Assembly: GCA_029948255.1 (NCBI GenBank)
Contig: JALIZF010001756.1
Coordinates: 583,001 to 647,000 of the forward strand
Direction: 5' to 3'
Origin: Telmatactis stephensoni
Lineage: Eukaryota; Cnidaria; Anthozoa; Actiniaria; Isophelliidae
Length of the DNA: 64,000 nt
The notes below the pieces were generated by a model. That model ran no database searches, had not been told where the DNA came from, and saw only the letters and a program-made list of their open reading frames with translations. The first letter of the stretch is position 1, and the number at the start of each line of letters is the position of its first letter. Positions 44,201 to 55,924 of this stretch are shown in pieces. Both the position numbers and the translations under genes were made by a program.

Positions 44201-44541
44201 TACAATTTAATTCGCTAACTTTTTCACGGATATATTGTAAGCACTCGAATAGCTTTAGTGCTGCATATAGTTTTACCCCACGGTTGTCATGGTAACGAAG
44301 GCCCACCAAAAGCCTTCCCACGTTCCGCTGATGAACGGACGTGGAAACTCATCAGGATTTTTCAGTCGGTCCTGCAATCAAGTAGACAAAACTTCAATTA
44401 TATGCTCGATTATCTTTTGTCGACTGATGAATGAAACATAACTTTGAGCTAGGGTAAATCCGGAAGGAATTGACTTATCGATCAATTATTTGATAAAATG
44501 AATCAATTACATTATTTGGCTTGTTGTAATCATGTGCACAA

Positions 44542-44574
<33 letters not shown>

Positions 44575-44674
44575 AGGAAAGAAGGAAAGTAAAGGAAAGA
44601 AGAAAGAAGAAGAGGAAAGAAAGAAAGAGAAGAAGGAGAAGAAAGAAAGAAAAGAAAGAAAGAAAGAAAGAAAG

Positions 44675-44716
<42 letters not shown>

Positions 44717-44727
44717 GAAGGAAGGAA

Positions 44728-44797
<70 letters not shown>

Positions 44798-45876
44798 AGG
44801 AAAGAAAGAAAGAAAGAAAGAAAGAAAGAAAATATATGAATGAATGAAAGAAGACAGACAGACTGAATGACTGACTGACAGAGAAAGAAAGAAAAACAGA
44901 GAAAGAGAGAGAGAAAGAAAGAGACAAACAAATAAACAAAGATGATTTGCCTCAAAGCTTTCTAAAATTCTGGATACTAAGGCGTGCTAACAAGCACAAC
45001 AAATGATCCGACAGCAAATTTTCCTTTTATTAATTTCGATTGTTATGAGACGTACATATTAATAAAGAATAAGTTTCTGGCGATTTTTAATCATTAACTA
45101 ATCATTTTCCCACCATGGTTTGTACCCAAAATACTCCTCGCGCACCTTTGGTCATTGAATAGCTTAGCACAAAATAAAGCAGTTTTCAAACTTACAAGTG
45201 CCCAGATAATAATCCCAGATAGTGTAGCTGCCACAAGGATAAAGACAAGTATAGGCCATGCCTTTGTAACGGTATTAAGCAACTGTGAGGTTTTCTCTGC
45301 GCTGTTCTTATCCATCACAAGTAAAGCAACTCTTGGAGCTTCCACAATAGGAATATATACCATATCTTTAAATGCAGTATCATCAATGCTGATTCCAGTG
45401 ACAGGGAATGTCATATCATAAGCAGTGTTGGGATTGTCCAATTCTTCTTCAAGTTTATGGATAGACTGAATAACCTTGCCGTTCGTCACCCGCGCTTTCT
45501 TATTGCAGCAAGTTTGCAACATTTCATTTATAAGCTGTGGAAAAATGCCTTCCACAACGATAGAGGAACTTGGAATTTTGGAAGGTTTTGCGTATGGACC
45601 ATAATATTGCCAGGCAGCTGCAAGCGGCAGACCATTAAAACACTTCTCGTCTAGAGTGTTCTTTGATAACTCTGCAGCATTTTGCTGTGTTCCTGTTGCT
45701 GTCAAATTCGCGCTTGATAAAACATCTACAGCTGATTCAGCGAATACATCTTTTGGAGAGAGATAAAACCCCTTGGGTACACTCTTGGGCTTCGAAGCCT
45801 TGAATCTTCGTAATGAATTCACTCCAAAGAAGTAAAGTGCGAAGACCAGAAAAGTTCTAACCGGTAGGCCAACCAT
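41239..45876 (-). CDS. Glutamate-receptor-like channel with potassium selectivity filter
   Basis: Exons in transcript order are 45196-45876, 44277-44371, 43868-44021, 43491-43554, 42707-42972, 41905-42067 and 41239-41486. All are GT-AG and in phase, for 556 aa. Signal peptide 1-21 is followed by an S1-like half of a ligand-binding domain ([29 protein letters not shown]). TM1 is about 206-227, and the re-entrant pore has TVGYGD at 257-262. TM2 is about 269-296. The S2-like half ([38 protein letters not shown]) spans about 311-420, TM3 about 447-468, and a charged coiled-coil tail runs to 556. The order S1-TM-pore-TM-S2-TM is that of ionotropic glutamate receptors, while TVGYGD is a potassium-channel filter, as in bacterial GluR0 and a rotifer receptor. 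No amino-terminal domain is present. The ligand is unknown. Confidence 0.85.
42985..43268 (-). pseudogene. LINE reverse transcriptase fragment, tandemly duplicated
   Basis: On the minus strand the frame reads [16 protein letters not shown], a hallmark of non-LTR reverse transcriptase motif B. About 110 bases including this motif occur twice in direct orientation (about 43025-43120 and 43150-43230). It is an isolated fragment in the channel gene intron. Flanking it, CATATGCTGTGAAGTGTAA at 42968 recurs as CATATGCTGTAAAGTGTAA at about 43403. Confidence 0.65.
44116..44246. mobile_element. Palindromic MITE in the channel gene intron
   Basis: GAGTACTTACAATATATCCG is inverted at the right end (CGGATATATTGTAAGCACTC). 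The internal AAATTGCACTAATCAAACATT resembles the MITE at 16870. Confidence 0.7.
44543..44832. repeat. (GAAA)n polypurine microsatellite in channel gene intron 1
   Basis: About 290 bases of GAAA with GGAA interruptions. The Lys/Glu- and Phe/Leu/Ser-rich frames are artefacts. Confidence 0.92.
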
Positions 45877-47000
45877 GTTTTGACGAGGTTATCTAAGAAT
45901 AAAAAAGAAGATCGTCATTTTTGAAGAGTTTGAGACAAACATAAGACGAACGTAAGGTGTAATGTGATGGATCTGAATGAATCACTGATGGTGGCCAAAG
46001 TTTTTGACAAACCCAAAAACCACTGAGTTTTAACGTCGGTTTCTCTATACCAATAACAATTCCATGTGGATTTAATGTGGGTTCTTGAAAAAGATAATAA
46101 CTGAATTTTTTATACATTTCCATTCAATGTAGCTAATGGCCTAAACTTGATCTATAATAGCGTTTCACTTGCTAACAAAAATCATTTGTAAAGTTACGAA
46201 GACGATTTCATAAAACATACACTGAGGCTTTTCAAAGCTAAATTGCTAACAAAGTATCCCTTTAATAGCAGCTGTGAATATTCCACATATTAAAAAAAAT
46301 TCCGGTTTGACGCCCACCTAAATTTCTTCAAAGATTATCCAATGAAGCTCTGTTTGGGAAGCTTTTATAATTTTACTAATTGTTCTCACTTAAATGAATT
46401 AAATCTCTAATCAAGTCAAAGTACCTTGAAGTGATTTCCAATCAAGCTTGTGTATTTAGCCGAAAGATTCCATGAAATTCTAGCATTGTAGCTCCATATT
46501 TCAACTGCATTATTGATAAGAACTTGAGCAAGATATTCAGATTTTGTCGAATTGAAGAGGGATTTGAAACTGTTACATATTGAAATGCAAGAAAGAAATT
46601 AATTGCATTTTTCGTCGCATTTTTCGGCTAGTTCCTAAAAAGCCTTCCATATCAGAATTAGCGCCAGCGGCAGCCTTTTAGTCTTTATCAGAACCAATTT
46701 ATCATTGAATAGATTTTCTTAAGTGGTTTAACACGGTGGCCCTAGTGTAGTGCATTATATTTCTATAACAGCACTTACAAAAAACAATAAATAATTTCAT
46801 TATTCTAGTGTAGTGCGTTATATTTTTATAACAGCACTTTTTCATTATTCTAGTGTAATGCGTTAAATTTTTATAACAGCACTCACAAAAACATTAAGAA
46901 ATGCAACAAAGTAATTTCTTGTTATTCTAGTGTAATTTTTAGTTAATTTTCTAGAATACATTCAGATTTCGTGTTGTTTTATGTTTTATATAGCCATAAT
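45877..47000. other. Upstream region of the channel gene, no gene seen
   Basis: This is presumed to hold the channel promoter and 5' UTR. No clear TATA box was found. At 46743-46945 a unit of about 65-70 bp with CTAGTGTAGTGCGTTATATT and ATAACAGCACT repeats three times. Confidence 0.45.
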
Positions 47001-47205
47001 TGAATGTCATTTATAAAGGTTTTGAGATATAACGCGCACGCTGATTGGCTGGCTGTCATGTTTATATCAGAGGACAGAGACGTGGCTCGCACGAAAACGT
47101 CGAAAATATTTTATAAAAGCGATATAAAACGCGCGCGCATGTCTCTGTCCTCTGATTTCGTGTTGTTTTACGTTTTATATAGCCTAATTATTATGACTGA
47201 ATGTT
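47000..47205. mobile_element. MITE related to 60850-61130
   Basis: CGCTGATTGGCTGGCTGTCATG, ATATCAGAGGACAGAGACGT and ACGTCGAAAATATTTTATAA recur in inverse orientation at 61028-61125. The two are copies of one GCGCGC-rich element family. Confidence 0.5.
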
Positions 47206-47474
47206 CTACAAAAAACACCTCAGTTCTATGGTTGCCGTTTCCGATTTAGCTTGAACGGCGTCATCAGTATTGAAAAGATGTAAAAATCGATTAAATTTCG
47301 ACTATTAAGTTTAATTAAGTATATTGATTAGTAAAACATCCAATAGTTACGCTCATTGACCATGTTAGACATCGTGAATGGAAATTATTCCATTAAAAAT
47401 TTAGTTCAACATACATGTCCTTCTACACTAGTCTCACTCGCAGCCGTGTTTAGCCTCGTCACGCAACGCTCCCT

Positions 47475-47610
47475 CGCAGAGGAGGTTAAGAGCGCACCGA
47501 TGGCTTCCTGTCCATCAGTGCTCCGAGGTGAGGTGGGACTGGGAATAGAACTCGGACCTCTCGCTTCAAAAAGTCACGCACTAATTAACTGAGCTACACT
47601 TGCTTGCCTC
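47475..47610 (-). repeat. tRNA-derived SINE relic
   Basis: On the minus strand, GTGTAGCTCAGTTAATTAG (A-box-like) is followed by GGTCCGAGTTCTATTCCC (B-box-like), with diverged body sequence to the left. It is not a functional tRNA. Confidence 0.5.
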
Positions 47611-47843
47611 TCACCAAGACTCATAACGTTTTCAGTGAAAGACATTCATGGAGTACATTGAAGAAAATTATTACAGTTTAATTTTTAGATAAATATTGTC
47701 GTGAAAAAATCTACGGTACATTAAAGAAAAATTATACCATTATGAAATTATTACATTACAGAAAATTACTACAGTTTACTTTTTAGACAAATAGTGTCGT
47801 GCAAAAATCTACAATGTGCCTCTGTGAATTGCTATACAATATA

Positions 47844-48134
47844 TAGTTATTTCAAAAAAGGTTGACGGGGCAAATGACGATCGGCGATTGTTGATTGCAA
47901 GACCGAAAGGAACTGTGGTCACGCTATTAGACCGCTATCCGGCGCGGAGATATGAATCACCTATCGACCACTTTGTCCAATAAGGTGTTTACTGCATGGT
48001 ACCGGCATTGCTTGGGTATTTAATTAATGAAAATGAATCAATTCTTGTTACCCCAAAGTTCCTTTCGGTCGTGCAATCACCAATCGCCGATTGCCATTCG
48101 CCGTTCACCCCGTCAACCTTTTTTGAAATAGCTG
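47844..48134. mobile_element. MITE with 50-bp terminal inverted repeats
   Basis: AGTTATTTCAAAAAAGGTTG is inverted at the right (CAACCTTTTTTGAAATAGCT), and homology continues inward (GATCGGCGATTG / CAATCGCCGATT). No coding capacity. Confidence 0.7.
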
Positions 48135-48743
48135 TATCGGCAAAGCCGAATGATGCAGTCTGTTGTAATATTGGAATATGTTATGATGCTTGAGTTAGAT
48201 TTAAGTTTTTTTCGCACTTTAGTCAATTTATTCATGTTTTGTCTCAGATTCAGATTGACCAACGTCAACGTTTTTTGAAACAGGTATACGCAAAGAGAAA
48301 ATAGGAGTTCAATACTATATGAATACAATGACATATATGCATGTATTTTATAACTATGATAATTTGATCAAATAAGTATGAGAGAACTAAGCAAATACGA
48401 GGCCGTACTACATAGTTGAAAACTGGTTTGCCATATTTTTATATAAAACAATTGGAAAATAGCCGGGGAAACTATACAGTTATATAATAAATCCTTTATT
48501 ATCATCCCCCCTACATTTGCTTATGGAGGCCACTATTAGCATTTTTTTTTTTTTTTCTATAAGTGTATTTTTCTTGTTCATTGTACGGGCGCAACCTTCC
48601 CGGGACCTCTTGAGTCCGTTAGTTGCTCCCTCACTTAGTTTAACTGTCTTGTTATGTATTTGTGTCTTATTCAGGGTTTTTTTTCTTTTTTTATTGTAAC
48701 CTGTTATCTAAGTGGAAGTTTCTAAATAAATAAAATAAATAAA

Positions 48744-48842
48744 TTATTAGATATTTTCTTGTGTATTACGGGCTGACATCTTACTCATCACTACGCGACT
48801 CGCAAAATATCAGCCCGTAATACACAAGAAAATATCTAATAA
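48744..48842. mobile_element. Perfect 36-bp-arm hairpin
   Basis: The arms at 48744-48779 and 48807-48842 (TTATTAGATATTTTCTTGTG...) are exact inverse copies around a 27-base loop. It is probably a very short MITE or a solo terminal pair, and follows an oligo-T/AAATAAAT tract (48541-48746). Confidence 0.7.
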
Positions 48843-49143
48843 GAGGTATATATTTGAAGAGTACAGGTCAATATACTCTAAGCCTATGTTATAAAAAGAT
48901 GATAATTATTTATGCTTGATAAATGAAATAGCTTATCGCCTAAAGAACTAGAAATAGTACCATAATTTTGGCTTTTTTTGAGATTCAGGCCTGAGTCCCC
49001 AAAAGCCCGATTAGCGATAATCCAGAATTAACTCTTCAGAAAATATTTAGTTTTCATCCTGGATTAGGGCTAATCGGCCTTTCAGATATCGGCCCCAGGA
49101 TTTTACCCCAGGGACACACACAACAGATCAGAGCAAACACACA

Positions 49144-49620
49144 CACTGGAAATTTTTGTAGGAAATTGCATTTTCCTATAATAGGAACTGGACAAAATGT
49201 AGGAAAATACACTTTCCTACATTTTTCCTAGATATTTCCAATCATTGGAAATTGCATTTTCCTAGATATTTCCTACCTTCATTTTCCTGTGATAGGAAAG
49301 ATCTAGATAAATGCAATTTCCAATGATTGGAAATATCTAGGAAAAATGTAGGAAAGTGTATTTTCCTACATTTTGTCCAGTTCCTATTATAGGAAAATGC
49401 AATTTCCTAGATATTTCCTAAATCATTTTTCTATGGTAGGAAATATCTAGGAAAATACAACTTCCTATGGTAGGAAATATCTAAGAAATATGTAGGAAAA
49501 TGTATTTTCCTACAGTTTGTTCAGTTCCTATCATAGGAAAATCCATTTTCTTAGATATTTCCTGGATATTTCCTATCATAGGAAATAAGCATGGTAGGAA
49601 ATATGCAAAAATTTCCAGTG
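49144..49620. mobile_element. MITE built of GGAAATATCTAGGAAAATG repeats
   Basis: The termini are CACTGGAAATTTTTG and CAAAAATTTCCAGTG. The interior is made of direct and inverted copies of TAGGAAATATCTAGGAAAAT, so it can fold into many alternative hairpins. Confidence 0.7.
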
Positions 49621-50067
49621 ACACCACGAACCGCCTTGCCCTACCTTTCATGAACAGTGTTGCTCTTTTAAATTTGTTGATCTTTTGTTGAGATTGTTTC
49701 AGCATACAGCGAGATCGGAAGGTCTTAAGGGTGCAAATGTAAGCTATATATAGATGCGCTCGTCACGTTGTGAAGTCGGAGATCCCCGCTTTGATACTTA
49801 TATTAACCTACCGTTTCGCTATTTGTTATAATTTGACTTCAATTTTAAGTTTCGGAGATCACTTTGATACTACATTAATCTACCGTTTTCCTATTTGTTA
49901 CAAGTTGACTTCAATTTTAATTTCAGTAGCACTGAAATACACTGGATTTTCGATTTGTTAAAATTATATGCGTGTCACAGTTTTAGTTTTTCGATAATAA
50001 TTTTTCTTAATCTTTCTATTCTTTAGCGCCTAGAGCAGTTCTGTATTTAGGCTCTATATAAATGATC

Positions 50068-50068
50068 A

Positions 50069-50164
<96 letters not shown>

Positions 50165-50165
50165 G
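50068..50165. repeat. (ATT)n microsatellite
   Basis: About 95 bases of uninterrupted ATT, then a GTT-rich tail to about 50240. Confidence 0.92.
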
Positions 50166-50485
50166 TGTTATTGTTATTATTATTATGGTTATTATTATTA
50201 TTGTTGTTGTTGTTGTTATTGTTGTTGTTGTTGTTATTGTTGTTAAAGTTGTATGATTCAAGTAGACGATTGTAAACTACCTGAAAACAGTGAGGTTTAT
50301 AATTATAAATTACGGTAAAAGGTTATATAATAAAGTTTCCATTATAATATTTAATATTCTAATGGATATCGAAAGAATACCTACAAAAAAGATAAAGGCA
50401 ATATATAGAGAAAACAAGAAGGCAGCAATAAGTGAAAACCTACCAAAAGCGTAACGTAATATAACTAGACGCCTAATAGGCGTTC

Positions 50486-52147
50486 ACTCGGGCTACCTGT
50501 GTGTAATGCTTGGGGGGAAATGGGAGAACAGAAGTTGATGGAAACCAGATTGACTTATCAGTGTGTCTTTTGATTGCAAAAATGCATGACAAATTATATT
50601 GGCCAAGGAGAAAATATTTTGTAGATAATTGTACCACCTGATTGGTGGTTATAAATATACTGCTAGTCTTTTTATCATGCCAGACATATACAGTCTGCTT
50701 TGTTTTGCTAAATGCTTACCAAATGATCCAATATGATCTATAGATAATACATTTTAGCTCAGACAAAATTTTTATTCTGTACTTTCAGTTTTACTTTGAT
50801 TTATGGAAACAAAACTTACAAACTGCAGCAGACTGTTTCGATATCCAAGTTAAAATGACTTTGATATTCAGTTGCTGTTGTCACATTGGTAGATTCTAGA
50901 AGTGCCACAGTTACCTTTCTATGAAATCATTTCAGTGCAGTCAATTCAGTTTCCTAACACAACTTTTCAATACATGTATTACCATGTTTTCAATATGGAG
51001 CAGATCAATGATTATAGCAGTAGTCAGTTGCTGATGCTTTATTTGAAGTTCAATATTCGAAGTGTAATGTAATACAATGTATGCTCATTACTGTTACCAT
51101 ATATAGCTCCTCCTTGCACATCAACCTGATACTACTACATAAAGTAACATGTTCAATTCATCCACTTTATCTTGTTTCTGTGAACATGGTTGCACAAAGC
51201 TTGTACAAATTTGTGGTTGAGTATCACTTTTCATTGATTGAAAATATCATTTTGTACATTCTAAAATTATTCTTCAATATTGTTACTAATATTTAAGGTC
51301 TCATAAACATTACTATCATTTCCATGATTATCCATCACTATATTTTGATCTGCTAACATTGAGCATGATTGACATTAAAGTGCATTCAATATAATCATGA
51401 CAATTTGTACAAAATACACATTGCACTAAATATTCATAATAAATCATTTGTTTTCCATTGTTTATTGGGTGCAATTTTGCACTATTTACTAATTCTTGTT
51501 TCCTGGCTTAATTATTGAATACACTCTAGTCACCTCATAATGCAAAGGCGAGAATAATCTCCTAGTCTTTCTAGTAGTTGAAAACATTGTAGATATTGTT
51601 AGTTAATTAGTTCGCTTCTAACACGGCTCTCATGAAGAGCATGACTATAGACACCGTGTATAAATAGAGCTTATATAAGCAAAAATTATGTGCAAGCAGT
51701 GGCCGGTGATATAAAACAACTGACTATTGATTTGAAGATAATATCTCCGTGTCTTACATGTCTGTCCTCAAGTGAAGTTCGCTGCCACAAATCGATCTGT
51801 CTCGTGTTCTTGGACGATCAATACATTACAAGTTGATTACAACAGCTGGTAAGGTCACCACTAAATTCGAGAATTCCATATCAACGATCAAAAGCAGTGA
51901 CTATCCAAATATCTTGAGATTAGAATATATAGTTCGATAAATTCCGATTGATAGCGTCCGTCATTTTGTTCAATTGCTCTCAATTCCTCGCGACCATTCT
52001 CGATCACAGGAAGCCTCGTGGTCAACCTCGTTTTAATGACAGTGTACCCAAAGGCTTCTGGGTAATTTGCCGATTTGCGACGTTGATAGATAGATTGATA
52101 GACCGAAAAGGTAAACCTAGACTCGAGCTACCACAGGTAGCCCGAGT
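50486..52147. mobile_element. 1.7-kb segment bounded by 16-bp inverted repeats
   Basis: ACTCGGGCTACCTGTG at 50486-50501 is exactly inverted at 52132-52147. It interrupts a degenerate array of AAAACCTACCAAAAGGTAA-like units (50350-50480 and 52150-52720), which supports an insertion. The interior is AT-rich with no recognisable gene. Similar ends occur as a hairpin near 35600-35640. Confidence 0.5.
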
Positions 52148-52149
52148 AA

Positions 52150-52720
52150 TAATTAAATGTGTACTAAATATAAAAAGGTAATACATAAAGAAAAAGGGAA
52201 AAATAATGAAAACCTATACAAAAGTAACAAATCAAATGAACGTAAAAAGTAATATGTAATTTTAAAACTTACCAAAAATGTAATACACAAAGAAAATATA
52301 TATAATGCAAAGCTACAAAACGGTAGCATAAATTAAACCTATAAAAAGTAATATTTAAAGAAAACCTACGGGAAGGGAATATATAATAAAAACATACGAT
52401 AAGGTAACATAAATAAAACCTAAAAATGTAACAGAAAAGAAAACTTACGAAAAGATAATATATAGAGAAACAAAAAAGAAAAGGAAAAAATATCATATAA
52501 GTCTACCAAAAGGTAACATGTAAATCAAACGTAACAAAGGTAATAAAATAAAAAGAAAACCTGCGAAAGATACTAGATACAAACTGAAAGCAATAAAGTA
52601 ATTTGTATAACAAAAACCAGAAATAGGTCAGGTATAAAGGAAAAAAAAAAACAAAATAATATACAAAAATCTGCAAAAATATGATAATATAATAAAAGTG
52701 TTTTTGAATCATTGGTAGTG
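52150..52720. repeat. Degenerate AAAACCTA-AAGGTAATAT array
   Basis: Irregular units of 25-60 bases containing AAAACCTAC and GGTAATATATAAAG, with A-rich strand bias. No gene seen. Confidence 0.55.
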
Positions 52721-53294
52721 TAACTACATACCGTACTTTAGCGACAGCACCACTCAGTTAACGGACATCATGAACCGTTCCAGGCTTATAAGATATATTA
52801 CTTCGTATTCGCGCATTGATTACTGGTTAATTAAATAAAAAAACCAGTTCGCCAATGTCATCAAACAAAACTGACATCGTTCAATGTGTACTTGAAAACA
52901 AGAAAAACAGTACCTAACGCCAGAAGAACGAATTTACGTCTTAGAATCTATATTCTTCAATAAAAAGTATCCCATTTTAGCCATTTATACAGTACTATTA
53001 CCAAAATACAAAAAACAATTATGCGACCTCCCGCTTTGTGAACTAATGAAAATAATGTCCTAATACCGTTTGGCAATACAGAAACTGTCAACATAAAGCC
53101 GTTACAGCTAAACTATTAATGAGAACAAAAAAACGCAAATATTCGTTAAGTCCAGAAATGAAATCTCTTACCAGCTAACTGACTTCTAGTCAAGAAATAC
53201 TCTGTTGTTTTATCGCTCTTAAGATGAGTCAACTTACTGCTTCGTTTCGGTCAAACAGTGATGACAACAGCGAGTCGCAGTTGTTGTGCTTCAA

Positions 53295-53720
53295 AATACA
53301 TATAGTAAACAAGCTTCAATATAAGATGGGAGTCGTGCTACAGCAACTTTAAGTAGTTAGCATACAAAATGTGTTCTACCTTTTATGCTAGGATTTAGTC
53401 AAATTGACGACACACCTAAGGGAAAACAAGAGAATCCAGCCACAAAAAGTAATATTTCTTTCTATAAATTAAAGTCACCGTTTCTAATAACATTTGTAAA
53501 CGAGCTTCAATATAAGATAAGAGTAGAACAGCTACAGTACTTTAAGTAGCTGGCGTCAAAAAAATGTGTTCTATCTTTTGTACCAGAAGTTAGTCAAATG
53601 GACGACACCCCTAAGTGGAAGTAGAGAAACTAGGAGTTCAGTAGTCAAATGGACGACACACTTAAGGGGAAGCAAGAGAAACTAGCCACAAAAATGTGAT
53701 AATTCTTTTTGCAAAGTCAC
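53295..53720. repeat. Tandem duplication of about 200 bp
   Basis: Two copies, with a partial third, start CTTCAATATAAGATGGGAG and CTTCAATATAAGATAAGAG and include GTCAAATGGACGACAC and CAAAGTCACCGTTTC. Confidence 0.7.
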
Positions 53721-55626
53721 CGTTTCCGATCGCCACAGTCGGGAATGGTATGCAAGGGGGTTTAATTAATGATCACACTATGGTATAATAAGCTCAAAGA
53801 ACGATCTCATAAAATCAATAAGCACCTTGTCTTGTCCATGTTTTACTTTGTTTGAGTGTCCTGACGGGCGAATATCATGCGTTTCCTCTTGGCAAAACTC
53901 GGTTGTTTACCAAAACAGTTTTGAAATCATTTTAATTAAACCATCGACAACACCTGCAGTAATTTTATCATCCATTGCGTACGAGTTTAGTTACAAAACG
54001 ACACGGTTTAAGTCCACATTTAAACGAATTTCTATTGTCACCAAAGATACGCCGGAACATTATCACGATAAGTACACTAACTGTTGAGTTGCTGTAAAAG
54101 TGATATACATCGATACACGAGCTGGCGTCGCTTGGTCTAAATACTTATACTGTATCAGTAGTAAGTAAGTAGGTTAGTTAGTTAGTTTAGGCTAAGGTTT
54201 TAAGGCAAAAAGTCCTGTTACAGCCGTTGTAACAAAAAGGATAATCTCACCTAAGTACTATTTGCTGCTCCTGGTCGCTCTCTCTGTCTTTTCCTTGAAA
54301 TGACAGCCTTTGTTTGGTCTTCCGTTTTATATCATTTTACCCATTAAAACATTTATTGTTTTTCGTGATAAAGGTTGGCTTGCCCCTCCAGGCTTGTCAG
54401 CTCAAATGAATCATTAACAGTTTAACAAATAATTGGATATCTAGCCTTTAGCCCCAATTACTCCCAGAGGCTTATTGTACTTTTGGCCTCTAGTTTTACA
54501 GGAATCTTGATTATGGGTCCGCATTCATTTGATAAATATTTCACGTCACAGTTATTTTAAGCCTTGAGTCAGGGTAAGATGTATATTCAGTTCACGAGTT
54601 TTGCCGATACGACACTGATAAGCAGATTAATGAAGTAGAGGCACTAGAAACTGCCTTTTAGGCTTTTTACGACTGTTTTTGTCGCTGATCCATTTTTTTT
54701 TTGCGTCTTAATATGTGTTTGACAGCTGAGCAAAGTCAGTTGACAGTGTAATAAAACCGATGAATCTACAATCCATGTATCTGGTCATGTGATTCGCTTA
54801 GTGATTTGCATTCAACAATGAGCTTTTATCAGGTATTTTTAAATTCGTAAAACAGAAAAAGAATTACCATAGCTGGAAAGAGCATGTTAAAATTAGTAAG
54901 ACAGTGAAGTTTGAAGGAATTAAATCCAAAATTCGCGACAATATGAATTTTTGAAGTGTGAATTTGTAAGAAAACCATCTCTGACTTGCCTACCAGCGAA
55001 TGTTTTCATACAAAATTTCGAATTCGGAAAATTCATATCTTCGTGAGTTTGAAAGTTATTTCAAATATCACAGTTTTACTAATTTTGACGTGCTCTCTCC
55101 AGCTATGGTAATTATATATCTGTACTGTGACTTTTGGAATTACATGATAAAAGTTCATTACAATGCCAGCCAGCTCTGTTAGTACTAGATTATGAAGCAA
55201 AATTATGAGAGTATCAATTACATTTGCATTCAAATACGAGTTATTTACAAAAAAAAAAAAAAGGAAAAAAAAAAAGCCGCAATTTACTTGCGTAAAGACA
55301 ATTAACATATTTAATTATCCCATATTTTTCCTCTAGAACTAGCAATGTGCAACTTTTTATTATAAAAAGAGAAAATTGCTTGTAAGACGCAAAGTAAGCG
55401 AAAAGTTTGAGTCTATTTTTTTTGCTACTGTAGCCAAAAGGTTTTTGCTCATAGCTGTATTCAATCAATCAATCAATTACCTTCAATTACAAGCACTAAA
55501 GGTTGATATAGATCTTCAGTTGCTATCATGAGAAACGTTTTCTAGTTATCTTTGGAAGAAACAGTGCGACAAAACTACAGTCAAGAATTACCCATCATGA
55601 AGAAAGTATGGCAAGTATCACTCTGT
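53721..55626. other. Gene-free AT-rich stretch
   Basis: I find no supported gene. An 86-codon frame at 53827-54087 has no recognisable domain and no splice context, so I do not call it. Short oligo-A tracts lie near 55250. Confidence 0.4.
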
Positions 55627-55924
55627 TAATAGACCTTTCTCAAAAATGGCCGCCGTTCATTAGCATAACAGTTTTTCCACCTAAGACGTAATGATCTCTA
55701 AAATACTAAAACGCATGTTTCACTTAGTAACTGCGCTGTACCCCCAGACATAAATTTGTCTGTAAAATTAGCAAATTTCAAAAATTCATATCTGCGGATT
55801 TTCATTGGAACTTTCTAAATTTTTGCGCAGTTGCTAAGTGAGACATAATCTTTAGTATTTTTGGGATCATTACGTATTAGGTTGAAAAAAAAATGTCGGC
55901 CGCCATTTTGGGAAAGGTCTATTA
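55627..55924. mobile_element. MITE with TAATAGACCTTTC termini
   Basis: TAATAGACCTTTCTCAAAAA at the left is inverted at the right (TTTTGGGAAAGGTCTATTA). Inner homology (GGCCGCC, TAAGACGTAATGATC) is also inverted. Confidence 0.75.

Noticed and set aside
53827..54087. 86-codon open frame
   Set aside because: No domain, no splice signals and no neighbouring exons. The length is within chance for this composition.
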